From positions 1,074,501-1,138,500 of the forward strand of contig CM062210.1 of assembly GCA_031216445.1 (NCBI GenBank): 64,000 nucleotides of DNA. The letters run 5' to 3'. The notes under the pieces were generated by a model. The model saw only the letters and a list, made by a program, of their open reading frames with translations. It was not told the DNA's origin and made no database searches. The translations under genes were made by a program, and so were the position numbers. Origin of the DNA: Lateolabrax maculatus (Eukaryota > Chordata > Actinopteri > Acropomatiformes > Lateolabracidae). Positions 1-13,031 of the stretch are shown here, piece by piece (positions within the stretch are counted from its first letter, which is position 1; each line of letters starts with the position of its first letter).

Positions 1-404
1 TTTCCTACCTTACATTTTAGTACACAAAGAGACGTGAAACTTCCTCACTGCAGCTCAGTTTTGGTTTTAATGGTGCTAAATTTGTAAGTGATGAGTGAAG
101 CCAAGTGAAGCACTGCATTTTATTTTGAAAAATTAAAAAATTGTGTAAAATATTACATAAGCTGAAAAAAGGCTGCATGCTTTGGGAAATGACTGACACT
201 AACAGAAGGTGTGAGCAGTTGTAGTTATTTGGCTTAAAAATTTAAAAACACACTGGTCCTTTACATTTCTCAAACATCATATTAGACAAAAAGAGAAAGA
301 TTTCCCTTCCTTTTCTGATTTCTGCTCTGGGAGTAAAGACTGAGGAAAGAAGAGAGAAGGAAGACATGAAAGATGGAGGGTCAACCTGAGGGAAGACGGC
401 TGAC

Positions 405-753
405 CTTTGACCAGGGCCTCAGTGTTGCGATGACAGAGCTGACCAATCAGGTTGTAGAAACGACAAGGAAGACAAGACTGACAGCGAGTCTTCTGTTTGG
501 AGTCTGGATGGAGACACTGGAAAGATCCCTGAGGAGGAGAAGAAGAAGGAGAGGAGAGGACGCAAGGAAACACGGAGAGGAGACGAGAGGAAAATGAATG
601 AAAGACAAACTTAACTGTAGTTTTTGGCTCAGTGCTCCTGTGTGTGTGTGTGTTACCTCCAGATTAACAGTCTCTGTTGTCTTCATCTTCCTCTTCAGCT
701 CCTCAATCAGCTCATACACATATTTCTCTACTTGCTGACTCTGCCTGCAAACA

Positions 754-799
<46 letters not shown>

Positions 800-3700
800 A
801 ACAGCAGCACTGCATGATAAAACAGCAAAATAAATAAAAAATTGTTGAACTGCGATATCGTACTGCAAGGTGCTATAGCGGCCAACACAATTCTGGGAAA
901 AAAAACATTGTAATGATAAGGACAGGTTCCCAATTTCTCAAGTGTATCTTAAATCAGTCATTCAGTAGTTGTATTATTGTTTTATCACCAGTATTACCAG
1001 TTCAGAGTGACAGCAGCAGCTTGGACAGAGCTGTCTGTCTGCAGCAGGAGGTCCTGAGGTGAGACAGCTGAGTCTTCAGGCAGGACCAGCAGACAGCAGG
1101 ACGACATGGCCTGGAGAAGTCGACCGATGCGACACTCCAACAGGTCTGTGGCAACTTTGGATACCTGATCCAGATCTTGCAGAGCCAGATACACACTCTC
1201 TATGACTGAGCAGGACAGAGAAAGGAACTGAGTTACTACTGGAAGCTTCTTCACTGCACTATTGTTGATAAATTTGGTGTTTATTGATTGTTGCATGTTA
1301 ATATTTGATATGGGTTTTATAGGTCAACATAAGTTTTATGTTATCTGCATCCATCCAACCATTAATTCCTCCGTCTATTCCTGCTTACATGAGTCAGTGT
1401 TGAGAGCAGTCCAGGACAGTGTGGTGAGTCCAGGAGAGAGAGCCGCCTCCACCCGGCCAATGAAGGGCTCCATCAGAGGGAAGAGGAAAGGGGGGATCCT
1501 GGCAACCACCGAGCTGTAGTCCTGGAGCAATTCCAGCAGCCTGGACCAGCAGAGAGCCAAGTCAGACAAAGACGATACAAGCTGAACACAAAAGACTTTA
1601 CAATGAAGTCAAGTAAAAAGTAAAATCACGTTACGAAAAGTCTGCTTAAGTCACGTAAAGTAAAATACATTTTCCATGGGTTCATATTCCCCTTCTCTGA
1701 ACACCTGTTAAACACTTTTGCCTGCCACAGTTATGAGACTACAGTTGTTCTCACCGCTTGTACAGGGCTTTGACCTGTGCTTCTCTGGAGGTCATTTTTA
1801 GGATGACTTTTGGCACGGTCACCCCCAGTTTGGTCATCCACCGGGCTTCCTGCAGCACCTCCAGCACCACAGGGTCCAGGTTTACAAAAACCTCCTGGGG
1901 AAACAGACAGTTCCTCACACATTGTGCCCCTGTCCTGGAACAACAACTGAGTTACACATCTAATCAAAAGGGCAGAGTGTAGACGATGTGTTGGACGCTC
2001 ACGTGGCCAAGAATAAAATGGAAGCTTCAACATGGATTTTAGAGAAAGATCAGTAAAGTCAAACTGGAACTTCTGCCTCAGATAGTTTTTCTTCTGTTTC
2101 ACAGGAGCTGTAGTTTTTCCTGTGCTTGCAAAGTAACTTCTCAGGGTAACAACTGTGGAGCTTTGATCAACAATCGCTGGACACAGCATCACAAAAGTCC
2201 TGAACTTATGAGCAAAACAAACATGGATGCCTCTCAACATGTAAATCAGTCAGGCTTTTTTGATGAAGCGAGGCAAGCAGTTTCCCCCTGCTTCCAGTCT
2301 TTGTGCTAAGCTAAGGCTAAACACACCCAGGACCAATATCTGTACTGGGTGAGATGTAATAATTGGATTAGAACCTGAAAAAGGCAATACTTAATCACTA
2401 AAACTGTCACGTAAACACAAGTTATTTGAGAGATCATTCATGTCATCCAGCACCTTGCTGTTCTCATGTCGGACCAGCAAGGCGGCGTTCAGGCAGTGCG
2501 GTGCGCTCTCTGCAGCCTCAGTCCAGCCTTGCAGGTGCAGCAGCTCGTACTGCAGCAACACCACGGCCATCTTGTTGTAGCTCCGGATCACTTTAGTCAT
2601 CTCTGGTCCCTGGCAGAGAGACAGACGGACAGGTCATATTGGTCAGTAATATTGACATGATTGATGAGGTCAAATCACAAGTTGTACCTTGAGGACGTCA
2701 AGCTTCTTCTTCAGGATCAACATGGGAGCTTCAATCTTCCTGAAAAGCTGACGACACCACAGGATCCTACCGGCAACCTGAGAGGGACACGGGGACAGAG
2801 AGAAGCAGGACAATACATCAATGAATCCAGATTAGTCAATAGTTGTTGACCACAGAGGGGGTCAGACAGTGAGAGAGACAGGTGTTTGTACCGGGGGCAG
2901 GTTGCGTCCGGTGGGCGGTCTGTCTCTCTGTCTCTGATAGGTCTTCCTCAGCAGCTCCAGCTCTCTGCTGTAGCGCTGCAGCAGCAGCAGGTGGTGCTGC
3001 TTCAGGTCCAGACGAGCTGTCGGACCGGACTCGAACACCGCCAGCAGCTCCAGCATCCGCTCCGTCTGAAACACAAACACTCGCTCTGACCGGGGTTTCA
3101 ATGTTGCTCTGTTTTCCCTTTCACACACGTTCCAGTCTGAACTTTGAACTTTTTAGTTCTGATTGTGTTGAACTCACAGTGAGAGACTGTTGGAACCAAA
3201 AGTCCAGCAGAGACTGAAGAGACTGGAACAAACCCTGAACCTGGAGCTGGAAGTCTGCATAGTCACTGTCAAACTGACACACACACACACACACACACTA
3301 GTGAACATGTTTCATTTCCATTGCTTGTGTTTCTATGCTCAGTGAAGCATACTGTCACTAAAACCTGTTTATATATACGCTTTTATATAATTTATATGAT
3401 GTTACCTCCAGCCTGCGGAGGTCCAGGACTTCGTAGGTCTTGGACTTGGTTGTGGAGACGATGGTCTGGTAGCGGGCGTAGATCTTCTCCGTGCCCTCCA
3501 CCTGCAACACCGTTGTCGTTGTATGGGGTTCAGCCTCATTGAGAAGTTTGTTCACATGCTCGACAAACTCATTTTCCATTTATCTAAGTTTTTGTAGCTG
3601 CATCAACAAACCATCAAGCTTGAACACAATATTTTTGCATTTCTATAATATATTTATGTTCAACAATTTAAAAGGTCAAATACGTACAGAATACATTGTG

Positions 3701-4692
3701 GGAACTGAAACAGGAAATTATTTTCATATAAAAATCACAACCGTAATCCAAAAATAATTTAAACAATGAACCAAAATAAAATATGTCATAAATACATTTT
3801 CAAATATTTCATAAATAAAAATAAAATAAAACTTTGTGGTAATTTGAGCACATAATAAAAAAATGCTGCAACAGATGAACTGGAGGATATGTTTGGCCCT
3901 TTAGGCTGGTATCTATTGAAAGAATAGTGAAATGGTTGAATACTAATAATCTTAAACACCAGCACACCTTCATGTGTTGCAGAGCAGCCAGGCTCTCCAG
4001 GGAAGACGCCATGTCAGCGATCTTCTCCAGACGCCTGCAGAAAGCATCAAACTTCCCAAAAATGTAGTTCTCACTGAAAACAAAAGGAAGAAACAGAGTC
4101 AGCAGTTATTCTGTGAGTGACTGGATCACATTAGACCCCTGCACAAGACACTGCACTGGCTCCTTGTTTCTTTTAGAATTGATTTTAAAAGTTATTTTGT
4201 TGGTTTATAAAGTGTTATATGAACGTGCTCCTCCCTACATCAGAGATTTACTTTCATTTTAAGTGTCCAGTGAGTAATGTCTCAAGTTCTAATCATTGGT
4301 TTTTACATTATTCTATCCCTGGTATTTATCCTATTTAATCTCATTGACTTTTATTTACTGATTTTTTTATCAACAATTTACTGTTATTGTTTTAATTTCT
4401 AGTCTTGCATTTTTTAAATTTATTGTTGTTTATTGTTATTTTTTCTCTTTTTCTTTAATTCTTTTATATGAGGCACTTTGTGCTGCATGTGTGTATGGAA
4501 AGTGCTACATAAATAAAGTTGAGTTGAGTTATAACATGAGAGGAAAAGTTGCTGCTTGGTGTTTACCTGAAGTCAAACTGTCTGTTTTCTGGGTTTTCTC
4601 TCAGTTTGTCTCTGACGGTCTGGAAGCTCCTCTGATACGCCACATTCAGATTACAACAGTCGGAGATACGCTGCAGCAGCACCGGCCTGAGA

Positions 4693-4729
<37 letters not shown>

Positions 4730-7700
4730 CTCATGTAATGTAATCTCATTTTTACTTGTTTTACTAATCGATACGTCTGGTCTCATCAGGTCTGGTGGTC
4801 TGTACCGGCTGTGGTCCCAGATGCGGGCCACGCCCTGCGACAGGTAGCTCCTGCAGGTGGTGATCATCTGGTTGGTGACCTTGAGCAGCAGAGAGGTCAT
4901 TCTCTCTGAGGTGTTGTAGTACTGAGAGACGGCGTGGATCATCCTGATACTGGTCATCAGACCAGGGATGTGCTCCAGCATCTTGGTCTGTCAGAGCGAG
5001 AGAGAAGGGAGGGAAGGAAGGTCCGAGAGTCACAACAGCAGCAGCTACAACAGCCTCCAACACCGGTTCTTAACCCGAGGCTTGGGATGGATCTTACATC
5101 TCATATCCTATTTTTACAGTTGAATAAATGTAGTTTAAAGTAGTGGGTGAAATGAAATCCCTGATGCAGCATGTTGCACGCAGCAGTCGTGTCTAATTCA
5201 CCTTTTGCCTTCACTCCCTGTTAACTTGAGTGCCCTGACTTAACTGTAAGTAATATTATAGTTGTTTCTATAATGTTACCCAGAAATACACATTAACAAA
5301 AACCATCTGCAAATCAACAATAAATATCACAATGTTTCTTTTATTTATCTGCAACATTTCTTGTATTTATCTTTATTCTTTAAATGTTTTATCACATATA
5401 CTTAGTGCGTATGTGTTCTGTTTTATTACTCTTTTCTGTTCTGTTGACGTGTGACGTTTTAAAACTGAAAATGAAATATGGGAAATAAAGAGACCATCAC
5501 AGCAGGTCACAAACCAAAACAGCTGAGTGTATGTATCCAAGAACAGGAGACCTGAGAGTCTCAATCCTTTATAAATACATAAAAAGTGTCTATTTACTGG
5601 AGTGCATTTCCCCAGCGGTCCAAAGAACTTGTCCAGAGTGTAGAGATACTTCACGTTGTCCTTCGCCTCATTAGCCACAACGGTGATGTCCCCGTCCTTA
5701 AACAATCAATCAATCAATTAATCAATCATGATATTGCAACATAAACATGACTGCTGTGAACTGAACCAAACTCAATTAAACTAAACTTCATTTCAGTTTA
5801 AACTGGTGTGGTTCCAGAAGCTGACCAGCTCTCTCCAGGTTCGTAGAGTTCGGGACTTGGTGATCTGCAGAACTCCCAGAGTCCTTTTCACCTGAGGACG
5901 CTTCACCTCTTCCATCAGACTGACACACACACAAACACACACACACACACACACGTTTTAGTCAGCATTAGTGATGTTATAAGTTAGTGAATGAATGTAA
6001 ACTTAAGCCTCGAGCAGAGACGAAATTACACTAAATTAAACAACATCATGTCAGACTATTGGAGACGATATAAGAGGAGACGTCTTCACTAAAGTGAGTT
6101 CCAGATGACAGGAAACTAAAAATCAGACGTAGACAACGAAGAAGATGAATCATTCGAGGAGTCAAACAAAGCATTTACAGTGTGTCTACCTGTTGAAAGT
6201 GACCATGCGTCTCTTCCAGTGCTCCAGCTCAGCCGATGGCCCCACGTCATCAGCCTCCTTCCTCATCTGCTCGCTCTCCGTCAGCACCTGCTTGATCTGA
6301 TTGATCCACGCCGAGACCACGCCCTCCAGTCGCTCCACCAGCTCGCTGTTATTGGCTGAGAGCAGAAGCACAAGCTCGTTTTCCAAAATGAGTGCTTTGG
6401 ACAACTGTGGATGAGGCTTTTGGTACATTCCATTCCAGATGAGTTTTGGCATGAAATAACATCATTCAGGAAGAAAGGCTTCCCATGCAGGCCTGTTAGA
6501 GGGTCTTTCCCCTGGATGGTCCTAATCACCTCACTTTGACATGTTATTGGTTTATTACCTCCAGATTAACACGTGTTTCAGCATGGATTTAGACATTTAA
6601 ACGGATGGTTTATCAAATATTGCCTCAGTTTTCGCATTTTCCAAAGGTTAGAGCAGCCAAAATGGAAGCTGTAATAAAGTGGATACCGGCTGCTTGACCT
6701 TTCTACCTGCGGCCGTGTAGTCTGCAGGGCTGCTCAGCTGGCCCATGGCATCAGGAAGGTCGACCTGCTGCAGCTGGAACTTTCTCTCCATGTTGACTCT
6801 GGCTGAGCTCAGATTACTGACAAACTGGTCCACTGAAGACAGAAAGGACTGGACGTCTGGACATGATGCACCCTCCTGCACAGAGCCCCACGCCTGGACA
6901 CACAATAACGGCTCAGCCGTAATAAAAAGAGGCTGAAAGGTCCAAATGCAATCAGGCCGAAGAAAAACAACAGAGCTAAATCCTTAACACTTTCCTGTTT
7001 CAGGCCTGTTTGGATATTGGGGTTTTACAGCACAAACAGAAGGCAAACAGAACTAAATTCAAACAGGACTGGCTGACACTGTCTCACCTATTTAGGTCTT
7101 ATTCAGGACATCTTTCTTAACTGCATCATGAGAAAAGATGCAGGGAAAGATGTGAGGAAACATGTTTTCAGAGAAATGAGTCATGTCCTCCTTTAACAGC
7201 TCCTTGATGGTCTGGGGTTTGTACTTGCACCTACATACGCTGTCCAAATACTAGTCTCTGTATGTTTTCCCTCTCGAAAAAACCGTTTGACAAACATCTG
7301 CAAATTCACTAAAAAGCAGCAATTTGTATTTCTACCCTGTGAAAATCAATCAATTCACTGCTCAGACAAACAAATAAAATAATTTCAGTGTTTCTCGCAA
7401 AGCTGTGTTTGTTTGCAAAGTACTGCACAGGGCACCTTTAGTCATTTGCTACTGATAACCAGCTAAAGAAATGGATCTCTGAATGAAAAAACTTCTGTGC
7501 TTACAGAATACCGATTGGATGGGGGTGAGTACCTGCTGTGACCTGAGGGCCGGTAACATGATGTGAGCCAGCAGAGTTTCCAGACTGTTCAGGATGCTGC
7601 CGTCACTGCAGTCCAACATGCCGAAGTTCACCTCCTGTACAGGTACAACAACACAAGGGAGAGGATGTCACACAGGCAGATTATGGCTGTCTCACTAAAC

Positions 7701-10700
7701 ATGTCGAGTCAACATCCGTCCGGCCTGGAGGTACTGACCTGCTGTACGTTAGCGGTGGTTATCGCCTTGTCAATGGTTCTCAGGAAGAACAGACACTTCC
7801 CCAGTAAAGGCTGGAATGGCAGAAAGAGACTGGGTTTAGTTTCATTTGAATCAGGTGCACTTGGATCAGGTACTGTGATCAAAGAGCCTTTCCACTTGAC
7901 TCTCTTGGTTTTTAGTCTTTTATTATATAACGTATCACAACGCTCTGTTTATTCTGCACCGGTGTCTCGGAGAGGCCGGGAGGAACGGACTGTTATCCTG
8001 GGCGAGTGAAAATTCATTAGCACCATTATTTGTGTGTAGCTTTTTAGCTCCAGCTCTGATTGAAGCTTCTCATAGAGCCATCAACTTGGCACAAAAGAAA
8101 GCTGAATTGGACAGTAGGCTAACCAGTGTCCGTGCCCTGAGCCAGGCTCCTCTGCATGCAGTTTTCACACTGTGTAATGTGTCCTGAAGGTGTTTAGTAT
8201 CAACTCACTAAACACCGAACAAAGCAGCTCACTGCATTTTCTTCCATAGCAACACAGCACAGACTCTAAATTATCTCTGAGGCAGGACAATGTTGAACTT
8301 TAGGCAGCATTGTTTTGAGCTCAGAGTGAAACTAAATATATGCTGACACCTCCTCAGAACTCCTTCAGTCCTCCTCAGAGACTCTTGGCTGTGACCAGTG
8401 GCTCACACCTCCCATCATGTCTTATACAGCTCAATAGCCATTTTCAATGGTAGGAATTTTTCCAGGAGCCCGTGAAACTTTGTAGGACCTTTAATTGCAT
8501 TTTGAATATTGTCCCTGTCCCAAAAACGTCCCTACTTGGATTTATACTCTCCAATACTCTGGATTTATTTTTTTCAGCACATACCTCAAACTCATTCACA
8601 CATTAAGTTGCATGATGACTCGTGATGACGCATGATGAAGCAAAGTTGTTTTTTAAATGTAATAAATATCTTCATAGGTTTTCAGTGATGCACAAAAATG
8701 ACATGTGGTTCCTGATTTAGCTCCTTCCTGGGACTGTTTGGTTTAGTGAGGGTTGTATCTCCTCTGTGGAAAACTTTCAGCTTCCTCTGTTATGTGTTTT
8801 ACTGAAGCTCAGACATCCAACAATGACGCCCACCTCAGAGCTCCCTGTAGTGAGGAAGAGTTTCTTCTGAGCCACAGCTGAGGTCGCTACGTCCACAAAG
8901 GAGGAATGACTGGAGGACAGATTCTGGGGAGAAAACACATATAACAGAGAGAACGTTGGATTAAAAAGTATAGAAAGAGACAGGGAGGAAAAAAGAGAAG
9001 AAAAAGATAGGAAAGGGTAGATATTGAGGAAAGAGGAAGAAGTGTTGAGGAGAGGGACATAATCAGACAAACAGAAAAAAGATCAAATTGTACACAATAA
9101 AAGAAAAATCAATTAAAATGTATTTTTTGTGAGAAAAGTTACCTGTTTCACATTCTGATAGAAGAAAATCAGCTTCTTGGATCCGTTCGCAGCAAAGAAA
9201 TCATCGATCAGACTGAACTGGAAGAATCAGACATGATTTATCCAAAGATTGAGCCCTGACTCACGGAGAGGAGGAAAGGTCATTTCTCTGAGTCTGTAGT
9301 TTTAGAACCAGACTGTTACCTTGTCATCAGAGATGAGGGCGTCCTCCACCTCCGGCTCCCCCAGGGTCCCGGCATCCACCAACCTGCTGATCAGGTATTT
9401 GTGTCGAGAGTCCAGCGCCGCTCGCCTCTCCTCCTTCATGGCTCTCGCCTGCTTCGCTATCTCTCTCCTTGCCTCATTGGACAACAGCGCCGTCCTTTTA
9501 CCAGACACCTATAGAGAAATGAGTCTCTGAAATACTGATCACAAACTCCTGCTTATTTCCACGACCAGCAGCTGTGGATCAACACGACCCTTGAAGTGGA
9601 TCTCTCTTTTGGCTCTGTTTTTGGCCTCCACCTCCTCCTGAGGGAAATATCTGCCTCTGTAGCTGCTGAATGCTGCACCGTGTTCACCAGCTGCTCTCTG
9701 ACTGAGTCTGTCTGCTGTTTGCACGCTATGAAAGCTGTGAGAGTGAACCAGAACAGTGAAGTTGCGGGCCGGACGGATAAATGATGAGCAACTATTCAAC
9801 ACAGCAATAATAAAGTAACTCTGACACAAGAGGCAAGTTCACAGTGTTACTGCAAGCTAAAGTTAAAAGATGACTAAATGAGTAGAAAACCAACTGCTGC
9901 CTGGTTAACACATTTAAAATATAGAAAAAACTACAGTATGCTCTGCAAAATCGTATAATGTAATATTTGAAACACCTGCACTAAAATGTGAATCATCACA
10001 TGAATCTAGAAAAAAATTCATTTTTCCATTTATCTCCTCTGTCAGTTAAAAAAAAAGTCATATTACATGCCTAGGTCTTAGCATCATAGCGCCTTGGCTG
10101 TTACTGTTTACTCACAGAGGTGCCAGTGGTCGGCGACGGAGCAGCCGCCGGAGAGGTCATGTGATTAATGGCTCTCAGGTTCTGGCCTCCTATTCTCCGG
10201 CGTCCTCTGCCAGTCACATCTGAGGATCGGAGGAGGAAACAGTGGAAGTGGACAAAAAAACCCCTCCAAAAAACCCCTGCAATACCTGAATAAGGGCCCG
10301 AAGACATTGGCCCCCCATTCTGTTTCCATTATTTTATTTTTTATTATTTTGCCATTGCTAGGCAACCATGTTATTAGAGCAGCAAAGTGTTGTGAAACCA
10401 CAAAAATTTGCTGGGACAAGAACAGAAAAGCATCCGAAACCTGAATCACATCTTTCAAGACAGTGGAAACTATAATTAAAAAGTTAGCTGAAAAGTGTCT
10501 TGAAATGGTGTAAGTGCATTAAATCCATTCATAGAAAGTGACAAAGTCTTACTGTGGTTAGGAGTAGTAATAGTCGTGGAATTAATTATGTTATATATTA
10601 TTAGTTTCAGTTTATGGATCAGTTTGTTATCTGCACCTCTACGGAGCTGAAGCACAGGAGGTCTGGGTTTGGTTAAAGCTCTGTCTGCTCCTCCTTCCTC

Positions 10701-10844
10701 CTCCTCCTGCTGCTCCTGGAGCTCTGTGTCCGGGGAAGGAGCACAGCCGTTCAGCCCAGGTTCAGAGCGGCCGGCTGGGGGAACAACAACCTCCTGCTCC
10801 CTCTGAGAAACCTCAGCTGGAGACGGAGAGTCTGGATCTGCCAT
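405..10844 (-). CDS. Axonemal dynein heavy chain, DNAH5/DNAH8 type: N-terminal tail, 24 coding exons, continues past the left edge
   Basis: This encodes the tail of an outer-arm axonemal dynein heavy chain, the ATP-driven motor of cilia and flagella. Exons in reading order, all in phase: 10637-10844, 10116-10219, 9320-9508, 9143-9217, 8834-8923, 7739-7810, 7533-7634, 6707-6893, 6190-6355, 5826-5919, 5598-5696, 4806-4987, 4567-4686, 3968-4073, 3406-3501, 3178-3273, 2892-3065, 2688-2777, 2454-2609, 1755-1894, 1389-1540, 998-1205, 657-744, 405-528. They give about 1039 codons. Family matches to DNAH5 recalled from memory include EADDVGPSAELEHWKRR, NEAKDNVKYLYTLDK, YYNTSERMTSLLLKVTNQ, YIFGKFDAF and RSYNKMAVVL, in the order expected for the DHC_N1 tail region. 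The motor (AAA) domain lies outside the window. The start ATG is the first codon after a CAG acceptor. DNAH5 and DNAH8 cannot be separated with certainty; the extended acidic N-terminus leans towards DNAH8. Confidence 0.9.
747..796. repeat. (CA)n microsatellite
   Basis: CA repeat directly upstream of the dynein exon at 657-744; the acceptor GTTTGCAG is next to it. Shorter CA runs lie at about 3272-3298, 4690-4722 and 5921-5954, each beside a dynein exon acceptor. Confidence 0.9.
4148..4530 (+). mobile_element. LINE (L2-like) 3' end remnant in a dynein intron
   Basis: The plus strand translates as LHWLLVSFRIDFK followed by broken frames, which is the conserved C-terminal motif of L2/CR1-type reverse transcriptases. 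It ends about 380 bp later with the usual tail (gtgctacataaataaag and a short GAGTT repeat). Stops interrupt the frame, so it is a dead fragment. Confidence 0.6.
7811..8833 (-). other. Dynein intron of about 1 kb
   Basis: This is the largest intron of the dynein part. It lies between the exons at 8834-8923 and 7739-7810. I see no exon, RNA gene or well-formed repeat in it. Confidence 0.6.
10116..10844 (-). CDS. First two coding exons of the dynein: acidic, low-complexity N-terminal extension
   Basis: The exons at 10637-10844 and 10116-10219 encode about 104 residues before the conserved tail. The first contains a run of glutamates (QEQQEEEEGG) and proline-rich text (TKPRPPVLQLRR). The second is rich in Arg, Gly, Ala and Pro. 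The next exon (9320-9508) begins the conserved part with KEERRAALDSRHKYLISR, which resembles the N-terminus of DNAH5/DNAH8. The donor of exon 1 (G then GTGCAG) and the donor of exon 2 (GTGAGT) are both in phase. An N-terminal extension of this kind is known for DNAH8, so it is a clue to which paralogue this is, not proof. Confidence 0.75.
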
Positions 10845-11492
10845 CTGAGAGACAAATCAGCTTTTACATTTGCAGCATCCACTGAATTAAATGTTGACAG
10901 ATTCTTTTCTTTCTGTTAAAATGTTCATTCTCAGACGTCATGTGTAAGAACCACATGTTCATTTAAAGTCACAACTCACTGACAACATGTGAGGAGATGT
11001 TGCAAGTACATATTGCTTCATTTTTGTAAAGGAGGATTAGGAAGGAACTGTATCTGTTTAACTGAAATTTGAATATTTCTATTAAATATAATTTTTCAAA
11101 AGAAAAAGCAAATTCTTCTGTACATTTTCAACTATTTAGTTATTGGGTTGAAAATGAACAGATTTTCATTTTCATTTTAACTCATTTAACCCCCAAGTCA
11201 TGTTTATGAATAAGTCACAATATTGAAAAAATAATTTGTTAATAACAATAATTTTAAAAATGTCATTCTTAAAATGCAACTCGAAGGTCTTAACAAATGC
11301 AAACTCATGAATTATTCTGTCGTTGAGTCATGTCGGTCATTATCTCTCCCACCAGAAGCAGATAGAAACTCTCGTCTTTAAATCCTCATGTTGAACAACC
11401 TGAACTGCCGTGGTGCCGTAGAGCCACGGGTGAACTGCTGCAGCTGCTGCTCAGCTTAAAGGCTGCCAAAGAGGAAAGGAGTGCCGACTGAC

Positions 11493-11600
11493 CTGTAGTG
11501 TTGTCTGAGTCTCAGGACGAGTCCCTGCTGCTCCAGAAAACTCTGAGACGACGAGAGAGTCGCAGTGAAATCAGGAAGTGCAGCACAATCGGCTCTGCAA
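11493..11600 (-). other. Probable 5' UTR exon of the dynein gene
   Basis: On the minus strand the sequence ends in CTACAG followed by a GTCAGT donor at 11487-11492. The coding exon 1 acceptor (CTCTCAG) falls exactly before the ATG at 10844, so an upstream non-coding exon is required, and this is the nearest good donor. The right-hand limit (transcription start) is a guess placed between the donor and the X-box. Confidence 0.5.
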
Positions 11601-11615
11601 AGGAAAAGTTTGAGT

Positions 11616-11629
11616 GTTGCCGTGGTAAC
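11616..11629. promoter_or_regulatory. RFX X-box in the dynein promoter
   Basis: GTTGCCGTGGTAAC is a near-palindromic match to the RFX X-box consensus (GTNRCC, short spacer, RGYAAC). RFX factors drive ciliary genes from such sites close to the transcription start. It lies just upstream of the inferred 5' UTR exon of the axonemal dynein, about 770 bp from the start codon. Confidence 0.75.
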
Positions 11630-13031
11630 TGCAGTTGTGTGTGTTGGGGACTCGGCAACTAAACACACAACAAAGATGTGGAAAAGAAACCAGGAGACAC
11701 AGTGTGTGTCGACCAACACAACCAGTTGTTCAACTTCTAAGGCTGTTACACCACACGACATCAAATCCATTTACACCAGTATTTGAATTACACTGACTTT
11801 TAGCTTGGTGCCCATGGCTCCCTTTCTTCCTCAGTATGAAGAAGAGCTACATGTAATCAAATACTGGAACCTACCTATCCCCCAGTAAAAGTGCATAGGG
11901 TTTTTATATTATACTATAAGACACGAGACAGATAAGTAGCATGGGGTGTCAGTGGTGAGTTCTCAGCCTGTGATGGAAGATGTCAAAAGGCAAGTTTGCA
12001 ATAATCCAAGTTGATCCATAAGAGATTTAATGCACTTACTGGACTAACTCAACTCTAACAGTGGAGAGAAATGTTAGTTGTTGGTTCATCCAGCAGCTGG
12101 TGCAGAAGAAATGAACAGAAGGAAATATAACAAATGTCTTTATTTATTACCAGAAAGGCAGGAAATGGATCAGCCTTTATAGCAGTTGAACTGTGGTGAT
12201 TTGTATTATATGGGACACAGGTGAGCTGGGCTACTAATATCTGCTGTTCTGACATCATCCTCCAAGATATTTAGAATTATAATGTGGAAATTAGCTGCAA
12301 TACTGCATCATTCCACATGATGGAGGTGCAACACAAAGCTACATAATGTATGTAATGTTTAGTTCAGCCTGCTGACAGTTTCACATTTTAAATCAAATGG
12401 AAATGGACAGTTCTGGTGCCATCAGCAGTAAAAATCTGCAGGTTTCAACAGATACATCAAACAGTATCAATCATATACAATTTTGTATATATATATTTTT
12501 TTTTAACACTTTATTTAATTTTAAGTACATCGGAGTCACATTAACATAGCATATGTATGGGACTGTGGTGTATAGATAGATACCCTTATATATCCATAAT
12601 CCATCCATCCATTAGCTACACCTACTTGGCCATGTGTTTCAAAGCATAAAGAAGGAAGATCTCACTTTTAGACTAAATTAAAAAGTAAATACAGGCACTT
12701 CAGATTGGCTTCACCTGTCAGACCTGGAGGTTAATGCTTTGATCAAACGTAACCTTGTAAGGGGTGAAATGGTCATTTTTTTGTTTTTCAAATTTTTTGT
12801 TATATTTTTGCAGATGTCAGTGTTGTTGACAATCACTTTTTTCTTAATATATTTAAGCATAATATATTTATATATATATGAGGATATATAATGATGGTAA
12901 AAAAGACATGTTTACTCTATGGAAAAATGAATGATAAGAAATGATTAAAACAAGATAAACGTAATGTGAGACTGTAAAACAGCCCGCTGTTATAAAAATT
13001 CATCATCACACTCCAGTTTCTTACTTTAGCT
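11630..13031. other. Intergenic interval between dynein 5' end and NLR-A 3' end
   Basis: No coding exon is visible. The two genes are in the same orientation, so this interval should contain the NLR-A 3' UTR and polyadenylation site as well as distal dynein promoter. AT-rich sequence dominates from about 12480 to 12960. A stretch at about 12260-12355 resembles 31451-31560 and is probably an old dispersed repeat. Confidence 0.5.

Noticed and set aside
11565..11786. Plus-strand open frame over the dynein promoter
   Set aside because: It overlaps the X-box and the inferred 5' UTR exon; composition is not protein-like.
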